Source: Chitinophaga pinensis (lineage in GTDB: Bacteria > Bacteroidota > Bacteroidia > Flavobacteriales_D > Crocinitomicaceae). Taken from it: a stretch of 53,062 bases of DNA. Made by a program: the position numbers and the translations under genes. The first letter of the stretch is position 1, and each line of letters opens with the position of its first letter. The stretch spans positions 1-53,062 of the forward strand of contig CAMCYF010000016.1 of assembly GCA_945883825.1 (NCBI GenBank), read 5' to 3'. This document shows, in pieces, positions 1-8,380 of this stretch. The notes beneath the pieces are model-generated. The model did no database searches. It saw only the letters and a program-made list of their open reading frames with translations, and was not told the DNA's origin.

Positions 1-2807
1 GTGGAGTTGCGGTTGGTAAAGTTGGTGTATTAAAATCAGAAGATACGGATGGTTCTCTTGGAAACACACAAGGTATTTTAGCAAATAATGCAGGAGGATG
101 TTTTGGCTTACCTATTAATGGTTCAGGTGCTCAAGATGGTTTTGTTGCAAGCACTTCTTCTACTTATTTAGTTCCAAATGCACTTGGCATGGGTTCTTCC
201 CTTGCATGTTTAGAAGGTTCAACCCCTGGAAATTCAATTACTATCACTAATGGTGCAATAGCCGCATTAGGAGGTATTGTTGGTGCTACGAGTTCTAACA
301 TGGTACTTATCGGTCAATTTACAACTGATGGTGTTTTCACTTTTGAATTAAATCTTCAATTGGTAAACATTGCAACCGGATTAGCTGAAAATTATGTTGC
401 TTCTAACCCAACTGGAAGTCAATTAACTCACCCTTCTTTAACTCGTGGCTCAAATCTTGCTCCAACAGGTCTTGCTTGTTGGCAAACTGCAACATTTAAC
501 AATCAGACTTGTACTTATGACATTACAGGAACACAGCCAGTACAACCAACAACTGCTTGTTACCAAACAGCAGCCTTCACAAATTGTGAATGGGTGCTTA
601 CTGGTACGCAGCCAGTACAACCAACTCTTGCATGTTACGAAACAGCAGCTTTTAACTCAGGAACATGTGCTTGGGTTGTTAGTGGAACACAGCCAGTACA
701 ACCAACTCTTGCTTGTTATGAAACAGCAGCCTTTACAAATTGTGCGTGGGTAGTTAGTGGAACACAACCAGTACAACCAACAACTGCTTGTTACCAAACA
801 GCAACCTTCACAAATTGTGCTTGGGTTCTTTCTGGAACGCAGCCAGTACAGCCAACTCTTGCATGTTACGAAACAGCAGCGTTTAACACAGGTACATGTG
901 CTTGGGTAGTTAGTGGAACACAAGAATCTAATACTACAACTCAATCTGTATATAATTCATTTACTTGGACTAACAACGGTCAAACATATACAGTTTCTGG
1001 AACCTATACTGGAAACGAAGTTAACTGCGTAGCTCAAGTTTTGAATTTAACAATTCTCGCACCAGAGTACAAAGTACTTTCTGCTTCTACAATATGTAGC
1101 GAGACCCTTTACCAAGTTCCAGTTGCAACATCTTCTCCTTATTCAGTAAATGATGTTAAGGGCTATGATGTTGTTATAAATTATGATGCTACAAAGCTAG
1201 TTCCAACAGGAAATGTTACAATTACAAATGAATTGATAAATTCAACGTATGTTGAATCAAGCTCTTCAATTGCAAGTCCTGGAGTATTAAACTTAACTAT
1301 TAATTTAAATGGATCTGCTCCAGCAAGTGCTGAATTTAATGGTACTGGTACTATTTTTAATGTAGGTTTCACTAAGTTAGCAGGCTTTAATGCAATTGAT
1401 TCATCTATTGTTTCAGTTCCATTTATGCAAGAAAGTTATATAACAGGTGTACAAGCTAAGTCTGTTAAATCAGCTAAAATGTATTCAACAGCGATACAAA
1501 GTTATACTGGAAACCTAGTTTTTTGGTCTGACTCAAGTCCTATCACATACAATTCAGCTTCTCCATCTAGTGCTTTGATAACAAATATCTATGGTTCAAC
1601 TGGTTCTCCTGTAACACCAAATCAAAATGGACAGTTTACAAGTAACCTTTCTTCAGGACTTGATCTTTCAATACAAAGAGATATTATTAACGAAAATAGT
1701 GTTCAAGCAATAGTTAATGCTGCAGATGCTGTTTTGGGTAAAACGTTATTGATAGACGGAGCTTTTACTCCTTCAGTATATCAAATCATTGCTTTAGATG
1801 TTAATTTAGATGGCGTAGTTAGTGCAGGTGATATTTCTCAAATGAAACAAAGAACTACATTATCTATCCCTGAATATATGCAATCTTGGAACTACAATAA
1901 CCAAGGTGTATCAAATGGTTCACCATCTAAAGATTGGATATTTGTTGATAATGCTAGAATTGCAACACCTGCTTATCTTATTTCAGGTACATTTCCAGCA
2001 AACGATAACATAGGTTTCTCAAAAGCAAGAGTTCCTCAAGTTCCTTTTATTCTTCCTATGGTTGTTTCTAATTATAATTCTAATAATTCAACTTGTCCAA
2101 CAGTAGGAACTGAAACATACAAAGGAATTATGTTAGGTGATGTAAATGGAAGTTATGCTTCTTATACTGCTGATGGATTGTTAAAATCTGAAGATGCTTT
2201 AATTACTATTGATTTAAGTCAAGCTGTAATTAATGGCAACAAGGTTACTGTTCCAGTAGTAATTACTTCAGACGAGCCTGTTAATGCATTAGACTTAGCA
2301 TTTGAATTTAATGAAAGTAAGTTATCTTTTGACAATGTTTCTGAGTTAGCTCAAAATATAGAAGCTGAAAGTTTTTTCAATCAAAATGATAGAACTTTCC
2401 GATATTCAGCATATACATTAGAAAATTTCAAATTAAATCAATCAGTTGCATTAATTTCATTTGAATCAACAGATGGTACAATTAACAAGAAAGATTTCCA
2501 TTCATTAATGGGACTTTTAAATGGTAAGCCAGTTGATGTTTCTTTTGAAAAAGCTGGAATTACTTCATCTATCCTTGATAGAATTTCTATCTATCCTAAT
2601 CCATCAAACGGAAACTTTACTGTAGTTTCTTCTGAGGATGTAAACATAGAAATTTTGGAAATGAGTGGTAAAATATTGAAAGAAGTTTCTGTAAAATCAA
2701 ATCAAGAGCAAGCAATTAATCTTGATAATGTTAGTGCAGGAGTTTACTTAATTCGTGTTTTTAATCAGAATTCAAGTTCAACTCAAAGAATCGTTATTGC
2801 AAAATAA
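1..2807 (+). CDS. T9SS-sorted surface protein with tandem repeats, cohesin-like and dockerin-like modules (5' end outside window)
   Basis: The reading frame is open from base 3, so the protein starts before the window; the first Met at 189 is internal. Reading onward there is a region with six Cys-rich repeats of 25-27 residues ending GTQPVQP (bases 468-926), a cohesin-like beta-sandwich (about 1066-1440), and a dockerin-like calcium loop DVNLDGVVSAGD (bases 1798-1833). A related GDVNGSYA stretch follows near 2137. A second cohesin-like domain (about 2200-2540) and a C-terminal T9SS type A sorting domain (IYPNPSNGNF through AGVYLIRV) complete it. The sorting domain predicts export by the type IX system and attachment or release at the cell surface. 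The second cohesin-like domain resembles the N-terminus of the next gene. Function is unknown; adhesion or a scaffold is an inference. Frame and sorting domain are certain; the module names are by eye. Confidence 0.88.
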   Translation, partial: GVAVGKVGVLKSEDTDGSLGNTQGILANNAGGCFGLPINGSGAQDGFVASTSSTYLVPNALGMGSSLACLEGSTPGNSITITNGAIAALGGIVGATSSNMVLIGQFTTDGVFTFELNLQLVNIATGLAENYVASNPTGSQLTHPSLTRGSNLAPTGLACWQTATFNNQTCTYDITGTQPVQPTTACYQTAAFTNCEWVLTGTQPVQPTLACYETAAFNSGTCAWVVSGTQPVQPTLACYETAAFTNCAWVVSGTQPVQPTTACYQTATFTNCAWVLSGTQPVQPTLACYETAAFNTGTCAWVVSGTQESNTTTQSVYNSFTWTNNGQTYTVSGTYTGNEVNCVAQVLNLTILAPEYKVLSASTICSETLYQVPVATSSPYSVNDVKGYDVVINYDATKLVPTGNVTITNELINSTYVESSSSIASPGVLNLTINLNGSAPASAEFNGTGTIFNVGFTKLAGFNAIDSSIVSVPFMQESYITGVQAKSVKSAKMYSTAIQSYTGNLVFWSDSSPITYNSASPSSALITNIYGSTGSPVTPNQNGQFTSNLSSGLDLSIQRDIINENSVQAIVNAADAVLGKTLLIDGAFTPSVYQIIALDVNLDGVVSAGDISQMKQRTTLSIPEYMQSWNYNNQGVSNGSPSKDWIFVDNARIATPAYLISGTFPANDNIGFSKARVPQVPFILPMVVSNYNSNNSTCPTVGTETYKGIMLGDVNGSYASYTADGLLKSEDALITIDLSQAVINGNKVTVPVVITSDEPVNALDLAFEFNESKLSFDNVSELAQNIEAESFFNQNDRTFRYSAYTLENFKLNQSVALISFESTDGTINKKDFHSLMGLLNGKPVDVSFEKAGITSSILDRISIYPNPSNGNFTVVSSEDVNIEILEMSGKILKEVSVKSNQEQAINLDNVSAGVYLIRVFNQNSSSTQRIVIAK
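468..926 (+). repeat. Six in-frame tandem repeats (75/81 bp)
   Basis: Six consecutive units encode (T/G)xACYxTAxF...C.W(V/D)xxGTQPVQP, with lengths 27, 25, 27, 25, 25 and 27 residues; the last unit loses the QPVQP end. The length difference is a two-residue indel before the second Cys (NSGTC or NTGTC versus TNC). Each unit has two cysteines. Several units share long stretches at nucleotide level, so copy number could change by recombination or slippage without breaking frame. Confidence 0.9.
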
Positions 2808-2831
2808 TAAGCTTTTTTTTTAGTTAAGGAG

Positions 2832-2865
2832 AGTCGTGGCAGTATTGTCACGGCTTTCTTTAATT
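2832..2865 (+). terminator. Rho-independent terminator between two T9SS genes
   Basis: A 7-bp stem (AGTCGTG / CACGGCT with one G-U pair) with a 10-base loop is followed by a T-rich run. It lies 24 bases after the stop at 2807 and before the next start at 2889, so the two surface-protein genes are probably separate transcripts. Confidence 0.65.
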
Positions 2866-2888
2866 AATAGTGTTTTTTAATTATTAGG

Positions 2889-4037
2889 ATGAAAAAAATC
2901 GTTTTATTATTTTTTTGTACTCAATTAATTAGTTTTACTTCTTTTTCTAGTTTATCTGATACAATTGTCTTTGATATCAGTCAAGCAACATATTCAAGCT
3001 TCAACAATGTTAATTTTATTGAGATTCCAGTTCAATTATCGGCTGGTAATAATCCTGTAAATTCTTTTGATTTTTGGTTTCAATTTGACCTATCAAAACT
3101 TTCATATATTTCTACAACTTCTTTATTGAGTGGTTTAGATGCATTTTCTAATTTCAATAGCACAAATCTCTATTTAAGTAATACAACATCTGGAACATCA
3201 ATAAATTACTTAATACCTTCGAATACAAATTTGCTTATTTTAAAATTTATTGTTTTAGGATCTTGTACAGAAATAACCTCAAACGATTTCTATACTTCAA
3301 CAGCATTAATTAACGGTGATGTAAGTAGTTCTATTTTTATCAATGGTGAAAATAATTTTGAGCTTACTGCAAGTGCTAGTTCTTCCTCTATTTGTATTGG
3401 TGATAGTGTAACTCTTTTTGGTGGTGGTGCCACAACTTATACTTGGTCGAATGGTGTTACAAATGGCTTAGCATTTAATCCTGCTGAAACAACATCTTAT
3501 TCTTTAATTGGAAGTGATCCAGACGGCTGTCAAGATACTACAAGTATTATTATAAGCGTATTTCCATTGCCAGATGTTACAGCAAATTCTAGTGCATCAA
3601 TAGTTTGTTTGGGCCAATCTGTTACTTTAAGTGGGAGTGGGGCAGCATCTTATTCTTGGTCTAATAGTGTTGTAAATGCAGAAAGTTTTGTTCCAACAAT
3701 GACTACAACATATTTTCTTACAGGAACGGACTTAAATAATTGTTCTAACACGGATAGTATTATCATTACAATAGACTTGTGTAACGGTAATTCAGATATA
3801 AATGAAAATTTATTTTTAATCTATCCAAATCCCTCCGATGATTTTGTTACTATTCAAATAATTAGTAATTTTTTAAATTCTAACTATAGAATATCAAATA
3901 ATGAAGGGAAAATAATGTTGAATGGCAGTTTAAATTTAATAGACACCAAAATTGATTTATCTGGTCTGAAGCCTGGAGTTTATCTATTTTGTTTTGGCGA
4001 GGACTATTATAAAAAAATTAAATTATTAGTTAATTAG
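2889..4037 (+). CDS. T9SS-sorted secreted protein with cohesin-like and Ig-like domains
   Basis: 382 residues. An N-terminal signal peptide (basic start then hydrophobic to about residue 20) is followed by a cohesin-like domain (about 24-155). Its start, TIVFDISQA...IPVQLS...PVNSFDFWFQFD..KLSY, is clearly related to the second cohesin-like domain of the preceding gene. Two Ig/PKD-like repeats follow (about 160-225 and 230-295), each with ICIGDSVTL or VCLGQSVTL, a YxWSN strand and a final C-x-TxSI strand. The C-terminal 75 residues are a T9SS type A sorting domain (IYPNPSDDFV through PGVYLFCF). Likely exported to the cell surface. Function unknown; the shared domain suggests the two neighbours are paralogous or partner proteins. 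Confidence 0.88.
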   Translation: MKKIVLLFFCTQLISFTSFSSLSDTIVFDISQATYSSFNNVNFIEIPVQLSAGNNPVNSFDFWFQFDLSKLSYISTTSLLSGLDAFSNFNSTNLYLSNTTSGTSINYLIPSNTNLLILKFIVLGSCTEITSNDFYTSTALINGDVSSSIFINGENNFELTASASSSSICIGDSVTLFGGGATTYTWSNGVTNGLAFNPAETTSYSLIGSDPDGCQDTTSIIISVFPLPDVTANSSASIVCLGQSVTLSGSGAASYSWSNSVVNAESFVPTMTTTYFLTGTDLNNCSNTDSIIITIDLCNGNSDINENLFLIYPNPSDDFVTIQIISNFLNSNYRISNNEGKIMLNGSLNLIDTKIDLSGLKPGVYLFCFGEDYYKKIKLLVN

Positions 4038-4100
4038 AGAATGACATAAAAATTCTGCTTGAGCAATAAACTTGATAAATCTAAAACCCCATAATTTATT

Positions 4101-6134
4101 ATGAATATAATAAACAGAGAGCTAAGCTGGCTTTCCTTTAATGAAAGAGTTCTTCAAGAAGCTTTAGATCCAATTGTACCACTAACTGAGCGCATGCGGT
4201 TTTTAGGAATCTACTCTAATAACATGGATGAATTTTATAGAGTTAGAGTTGCAAATTTAAAGCGAATCGAGCATTTAAAAAAACAAAAAATTGATGGTTT
4301 TAATGGCAATGCTGAGCAACTTTATCAAGAGATTCGAAAAGTTGTAATGAAGCAACAAAAGCAATTTGAAAATGCATTTATACTAATAAAAGATGATTTT
4401 GAGAAGGAAAATATATTTATGCTGAATGAAAATACAGTGAATAATAAACAATCAATAATTATAAAAGATTATTTCAATGAAAACTTAAAGCACGTTATTT
4501 TCCCAATTATTTTAGAAAAAAAAAATAACTTTCCAAGACTACGCGATTATGCTATTTATTTGGCTGTTAAAATTGTAGAATCAAAGAATAAAATTCGCTT
4601 TGCATTAATTCAAATTCCAAGTGAATACAGTCGGTTTTTTGTTTTAAATGAGGAAAATAGAATTGATTTTATTTTAATTGATGATATTATTCGTCTTCAG
4701 CTTAAAGAAATTTTCTCAATCTTTAATCCGATTGAGATTATGGCATATACTTTTAAGTTTACAAGGGATGCTGAATTAGACATTGATGATGATTTATCTT
4801 TATCTTTTTTTGATAAAATAGAAAAAAGTTTGAAGCAAAGAAAGAAAGGAGATCCTGTTCGTTTTGTTTATGACTCTAAAATGCCAAGCGATTTATTAAA
4901 ATTCCTTATAAAATCTTTAGGTATAAATAGTACAAACAATAAAATTCCAGGTGGTCGATACCACAATTTTAAAGACTTTATGTCCTTTCCGGACTTTAAC
5001 ATCAAAAAGTTTAGATATCAACCTGAACCAAAACAAGCACATCCTCTTTTTTTAAGTGAAAAAAGCCACATAGATATAATTTTAGAACAAGATGTATTGT
5101 TACATTTTCCATATCAAAAATTTGATCATGTAGTAGATTTACTTCGTGAAGCGGCTTTAGATCCAAAGGTGAAAGATATTAAAATTAACATATACAGAAT
5201 TGCTAAGAATTCAGATGTGATGAATGCGCTATTAGCATGTGTTTTTAATGGAAAGGAAGTTACTGTAGTTTTTGAATTACAAGCTCGTTTTGACGAAGAA
5301 AATAATCTTTGGTGGAGTAATAGACTTAAAGAATTTGGTGTAAATGTGATTTATGGCTCACCAAATTTAAAAATTCATTCTAAACTTCTACAAATTAGAA
5401 AAATTATTGATGGAAAAGATCAATTTGTCACGTTTGTAGGTACTGGAAATTTTAATGAAAAAACTGCAAGTATTTATTCGGATTTGGCACTTCTAACTTC
5501 AGATCGAGAAATTTCATTGGAAGTGAATAAAGTATTTAAATTATTGGAGAACAATCTAGAAAGATATCAATTCCGTAATCTATTGGTTTCTCCTTTTAAT
5601 ACAAGAAGAAAATTAATTTCTTATATAGATAATGAAATTGCAAATGCTAAAGCGAAAAAAAGTGCCAGTATTAAAATCAAAATAAATAATATTACAGATA
5701 ATAAAATAATTGAAAAACTCTATTATGCAAGTCAATGCGGAGTAAAGATTCAAATGATTATTCGTGGAATTTGCTGTATGAAGCCTGGCGTAAAAGGATT
5801 AAGCGATAACATTGAAGCTATTAGTCTTGTTGATCGCTATTTAGAACACTCCCGGTTTTTTATTTTCGAAAACAATGGTCAAGCCATCTATATTACATCT
5901 AGTGCAGATTTGATGCAGCGAAATTTAGATCAGCGTATTGAAGTAGGCGTGGTCATTAAGGATATTAAAATCCAAGCTGAAATTCAACGTATTTTTGATT
6001 TTCAGTGGAGAGGAAGTATAAAGGCAAGAAGTATTCTCGCTGATATGAAAAATACTTACTCTAAAAGAGATTTACCTCCATTTCATGCTCAAGGTGAGTT
6101 GTATAAAAGTTATATTCTTGAGAATAAAGATTAA
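4101..6134 (+). CDS. ppk1: Polyphosphate kinase 1
   Basis: 677 residues, normal for PPK1, which reversibly transfers the terminal phosphate of ATP to a growing polyphosphate chain. The N-terminal domain begins with the typical RELSWLSFNERVLQEA stretch and a FLGIYSNNMDEF motif. The autophosphorylated histidine is H426 (KIHSKLLQI) and the second catalytic histidine is H583 (YLEHSRFFIF); their spacing matches the E. coli pair H435/H592. The PLD-like C-terminal domains (GTGNFNEKTA; SSADLMQRNLDQRIE) are intact. It ends in a four-base convergent overlap with the glycosyltransferase gene on the other strand. No ppx or other phosphate gene is adjacent. Role: phosphate/energy storage and stress. Confidence 0.97.
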   Translation: MNIINRELSWLSFNERVLQEALDPIVPLTERMRFLGIYSNNMDEFYRVRVANLKRIEHLKKQKIDGFNGNAEQLYQEIRKVVMKQQKQFENAFILIKDDFEKENIFMLNENTVNNKQSIIIKDYFNENLKHVIFPIILEKKNNFPRLRDYAIYLAVKIVESKNKIRFALIQIPSEYSRFFVLNEENRIDFILIDDIIRLQLKEIFSIFNPIEIMAYTFKFTRDAELDIDDDLSLSFFDKIEKSLKQRKKGDPVRFVYDSKMPSDLLKFLIKSLGINSTNNKIPGGRYHNFKDFMSFPDFNIKKFRYQPEPKQAHPLFLSEKSHIDIILEQDVLLHFPYQKFDHVVDLLREAALDPKVKDIKINIYRIAKNSDVMNALLACVFNGKEVTVVFELQARFDEENNLWWSNRLKEFGVNVIYGSPNLKIHSKLLQIRKIIDGKDQFVTFVGTGNFNEKTASIYSDLALLTSDREISLEVNKVFKLLENNLERYQFRNLLVSPFNTRRKLISYIDNEIANAKAKKSASIKIKINNITDNKIIEKLYYASQCGVKIQMIIRGICCMKPGVKGLSDNIEAISLVDRYLEHSRFFIFENNGQAIYITSSADLMQRNLDQRIEVGVVIKDIKIQAEIQRIFDFQWRGSIKARSILADMKNTYSKRDLPPFHAQGELYKSYILENKD

Positions 6135-7198
6135 AACAAATATTTTAGTACTGATAGCTTTTCAAAGGTTGTTTTATCTAAATTAAAAGTCTCTCTTTTA
6201 GATTGAATATAGTTTTGCTCAAATTCAGTCAGTATGTTCTGAATAATTCTATCAGTTTGATCTAAATAAGTTACTTTATTACATGGACCTTGATTTAACC
6301 ATAAATTAATTGTTCTGTAATTAATTAAATCTAGGTTTTCTATCATGTTTACACCTAAATTCTGCGCAGCAATGGCATTGCAATGTTGCTCATATTGTCC
6401 TTTTAATGGAATAACCATTATTTTTTTTTCCAGGAAAAGCGCCTCAGCAGGTAGTTCAAAACCAGCTCCGCAAAGAACACCTGTAGAATTTGTAAAGCTT
6501 TTATTAAAACAAGTTTTATCAATTGGAAAAAAATGAACATTGTCTTGCTGCCATTTATTTTTTGAATATTTTGAGAAAACCTCCCACTTTACAGGAAATT
6601 GTTTTAAAAATTGAAGTAAAATACCATCGTGATAAGCAGGTAGATAAACCGTGTAATGCCCCATGTTTTTTGGTTCTGACTCACGAATGCTACTTCTTAT
6701 AACTGGTGTAAAAATAGTATTGTCATATGACTCAAAGTGAAAACCTATTTTTTCTTTAGTAGGACAGTAGTGGTTTAAAATGTATTTCCCAATGCGATTT
6801 TCTATTTTTGACTTTGGTGCTTTTGAATTTATCACCGCCGCTTGGTGACTCATTTCAATACATGGAACTCCATGCATTAGAGCTGACCAAGCAGAAACTG
6901 GTTCAAAGTCAGTAATGACTAAGTCAAAATTGGAAATCGGAAATTGCCGTATCTCATTTATGAAATCTATAGGGTGGGACTTGAAAACTGTCCGTAAGAG
7001 ATCAATTTTTCCAGTTTTCCCGCTTAAGAACGTCAGACCTGTTTTTTTATAATTAATTTCAAAATTTGATTGAATTTGAGATTGGTTTCCACTCACAAGA
7101 ACTGTGGTATCAACGTATTTATTTAATATAGGGACAATTTCTTCAGCTCTACTTAAGTGGCCATTCCCGGTGCCTTGTATTGCATATAGTACTTTCAT
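6131..7198 (-). CDS. GT1/GT28-like glycosyltransferase
   Basis: 355 residues with a two-Rossmann GT-B layout. The N-terminus has MKVLYAIQGTGNGHLSRA, the GxGHxxRA acceptor-side motif of MurG/GT28-like enzymes. The C-terminal half has CGAGFELPAEAL and PLKGQYEQHCNA (about residues 244-277), the usual nucleotide-sugar-binding GGxGxxxEAL...PxxxQxEQ pattern. It starts inside the end of the phosphoesterase gene (ATGA-type 4-base overlap, 7195-7198), so the two are translationally coupled. Acceptor and donor are unknown; a cell-envelope glycolipid or saccharide is an inference from the neighbour. Its stop overlaps the ppk1 stop. Confidence 0.85.
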   Translation of the reverse strand: MKVLYAIQGTGNGHLSRAEEIVPILNKYVDTTVLVSGNQSQIQSNFEINYKKTGLTFLSGKTGKIDLLRTVFKSHPIDFINEIRQFPISNFDLVITDFEPVSAWSALMHGVPCIEMSHQAAVINSKAPKSKIENRIGKYILNHYCPTKEKIGFHFESYDNTIFTPVIRSSIRESEPKNMGHYTVYLPAYHDGILLQFLKQFPVKWEVFSKYSKNKWQQDNVHFFPIDKTCFNKSFTNSTGVLCGAGFELPAEALFLEKKIMVIPLKGQYEQHCNAIAAQNLGVNMIENLDLINYRTINLWLNQGPCNKVTYLDQTDRIIQNILTEFEQNYIQSKRETFNLDKTTFEKLSVLKYLF

Positions 7199-8049
7199 TC
7201 TCTCTGAAAATTTAAATTTGAAACTACTTCTTTTATGATCTGATCGTAGCTTAATGCATCTTTGAAATAATCGCTTTTATCATAAGCTTCTGACTTTTTG
7301 GGGTTTGAAATATGTTGATATAAGGTCCATTCTCCATTATTGTATTCTAATGAAGTTGAATTTTCAACCCAATCTCCAGAATTTAGATAAGTAACAGATT
7401 CCCCTTTGGAATTAGTAAATTTTTTAATTTTAGGTTGATGAATATGCCCACAAACAACAAAAGAATAATTATTCTTTATAGCGATTTCTGCAACTGTCTC
7501 CTCAAAATTATTAACAAATTTAATTACACCTTTTACGCTATCTTTTACTTTTTTAGACAATGATATTCTTCCTCTACCAAGTTTTTCACTAACCCAATTA
7601 ACAATTGTATTAATCATAATTAGTAGGTCATAACCTTTTCCTCCTAGTTTAGCAAGCCATTTCGAGTTTTTCATTGCCGTATCAAAGACATCACCATGGA
7701 AAATCCATGCTTTTCCGGTTTTAAGATTTAAAATCAGCTTATTTTGGATTTCAAATAATCCAATATTGAACCCTTTAAATTTTCGAAGCATTTCATCGTG
7801 GTTTCCAGTTATGTAATACACCTTTGTTCCATTTGATAATAAAGAAGTTATTTCTTTAATAACTTGCATATGCTCTGTTGGGAAATAATGCTTTCTAAAT
7901 TGCCAAATATCAATAATGTCACCATTTAACACTAATGTTTCTGGTTGAATAGAACGAAGGTAGACGATTAATTCCCTTGCCCTAGATCCGAAGGTGCCTA
8001 AATGAATGTCAGATATTACGACTAATTCAACATGTCTTTTTTTATCCAT
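7195..8049 (-). CDS. LpxH-like calcineurin-type metallophosphoesterase
   Basis: 284 residues with the full set of metal-binding motifs: D14-x-H16 (SDIHLG), G43-D44..D47 (NGDIID), G82-N-H-D85 and GHIHQP near residue 210. This is the arrangement of UDP-2,3-diacylglucosamine pyrophosphatase (LpxH) and relatives. It is longer than classical LpxH (about 240) and is the larger form common in Bacteroidota. First gene of a two-gene operon with the overlapping GT-B glycosyltransferase. Lipid A synthesis is possible, but the coupling to a glycosyltransferase also fits another UDP-sugar or glycolipid pathway, so no gene symbol is given. Confidence 0.85.
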   Translation of the reverse strand: MDKKRHVELVVISDIHLGTFGSRARELIVYLRSIQPETLVLNGDIIDIWQFRKHYFPTEHMQVIKEITSLLSNGTKVYYITGNHDEMLRKFKGFNIGLFEIQNKLILNLKTGKAWIFHGDVFDTAMKNSKWLAKLGGKGYDLLIMINTIVNWVSEKLGRGRISLSKKVKDSVKGVIKFVNNFEETVAEIAIKNNYSFVVCGHIHQPKIKKFTNSKGESVTYLNSGDWVENSTSLEYNNGEWTLYQHISNPKKSEAYDKSDYFKDALSYDQIIKEVVSNLNFQRE

Positions 8050-8380
8050 TATTATTTTTTAGTAAAATTATCCATGTAGATCAACACTTATATTAAGCCA
8101 TTTTTAAGGAATTAAAAGTTATAACATTAAAAATGTTGATAGTATCAGAAGGATAATATTGTGGTAACAAAAAGAAAATAGTACTTTAGACTTTAAATTA
8201 TATAGGAGGGTGAAAATTAATTTTTAAGTAAATTAGTTTTTCAGCACTTTTAATGTTGAAGATATAAAATCAATCAGGGTAGTATTTATTTATTATTATC
8301 TTTTACATTTCTCTTTCCATATCATTTTGCATCTTTATAGGATTTTGAAAACTATTTATCATTTTTTTTGTTTGTAAAGT
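8050..8380. other. Intergenic region between divergent genes
   Basis: 331 bases of very AT-rich sequence separate the phosphoesterase and VWA gene starts, so promoters for both directions must lie here. The only structure seen is a 15-base inverted repeat at 8123-8137 (AACATT-AAA-AATGTT) and a later half-copy (TTTTAATGTTGAAG) near 8250. No convincing TAnnTTTG element, RNA gene or small ORF was found. Confidence 0.6.
8123..8137. repeat. Short inverted repeat, possible operator
   Basis: AACATT and AATGTT flank three A residues: a perfect 6+3+6 palindrome about 74 bases upstream of the phosphoesterase start. A half-site AATGTT recurs about 115 bases further on. Too AT-rich and loop-short to be a good terminator; regulator binding is only a guess. 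Confidence 0.3.

Noticed and set aside
445..944. Open frames on both strands across the tandem repeats (445-753 plus, 657-944 minus)
   Set aside because: They exist because the repeat unit length is a multiple of three, so any open frame in one unit stays open in all. Composition is unlike a real protein.
8204..8227. AGGAGGG followed by GTG, looking like a strong ribosome site
   Set aside because: The frame closes after five codons, and strong Shine-Dalgarno sites are not typical of this phylum.
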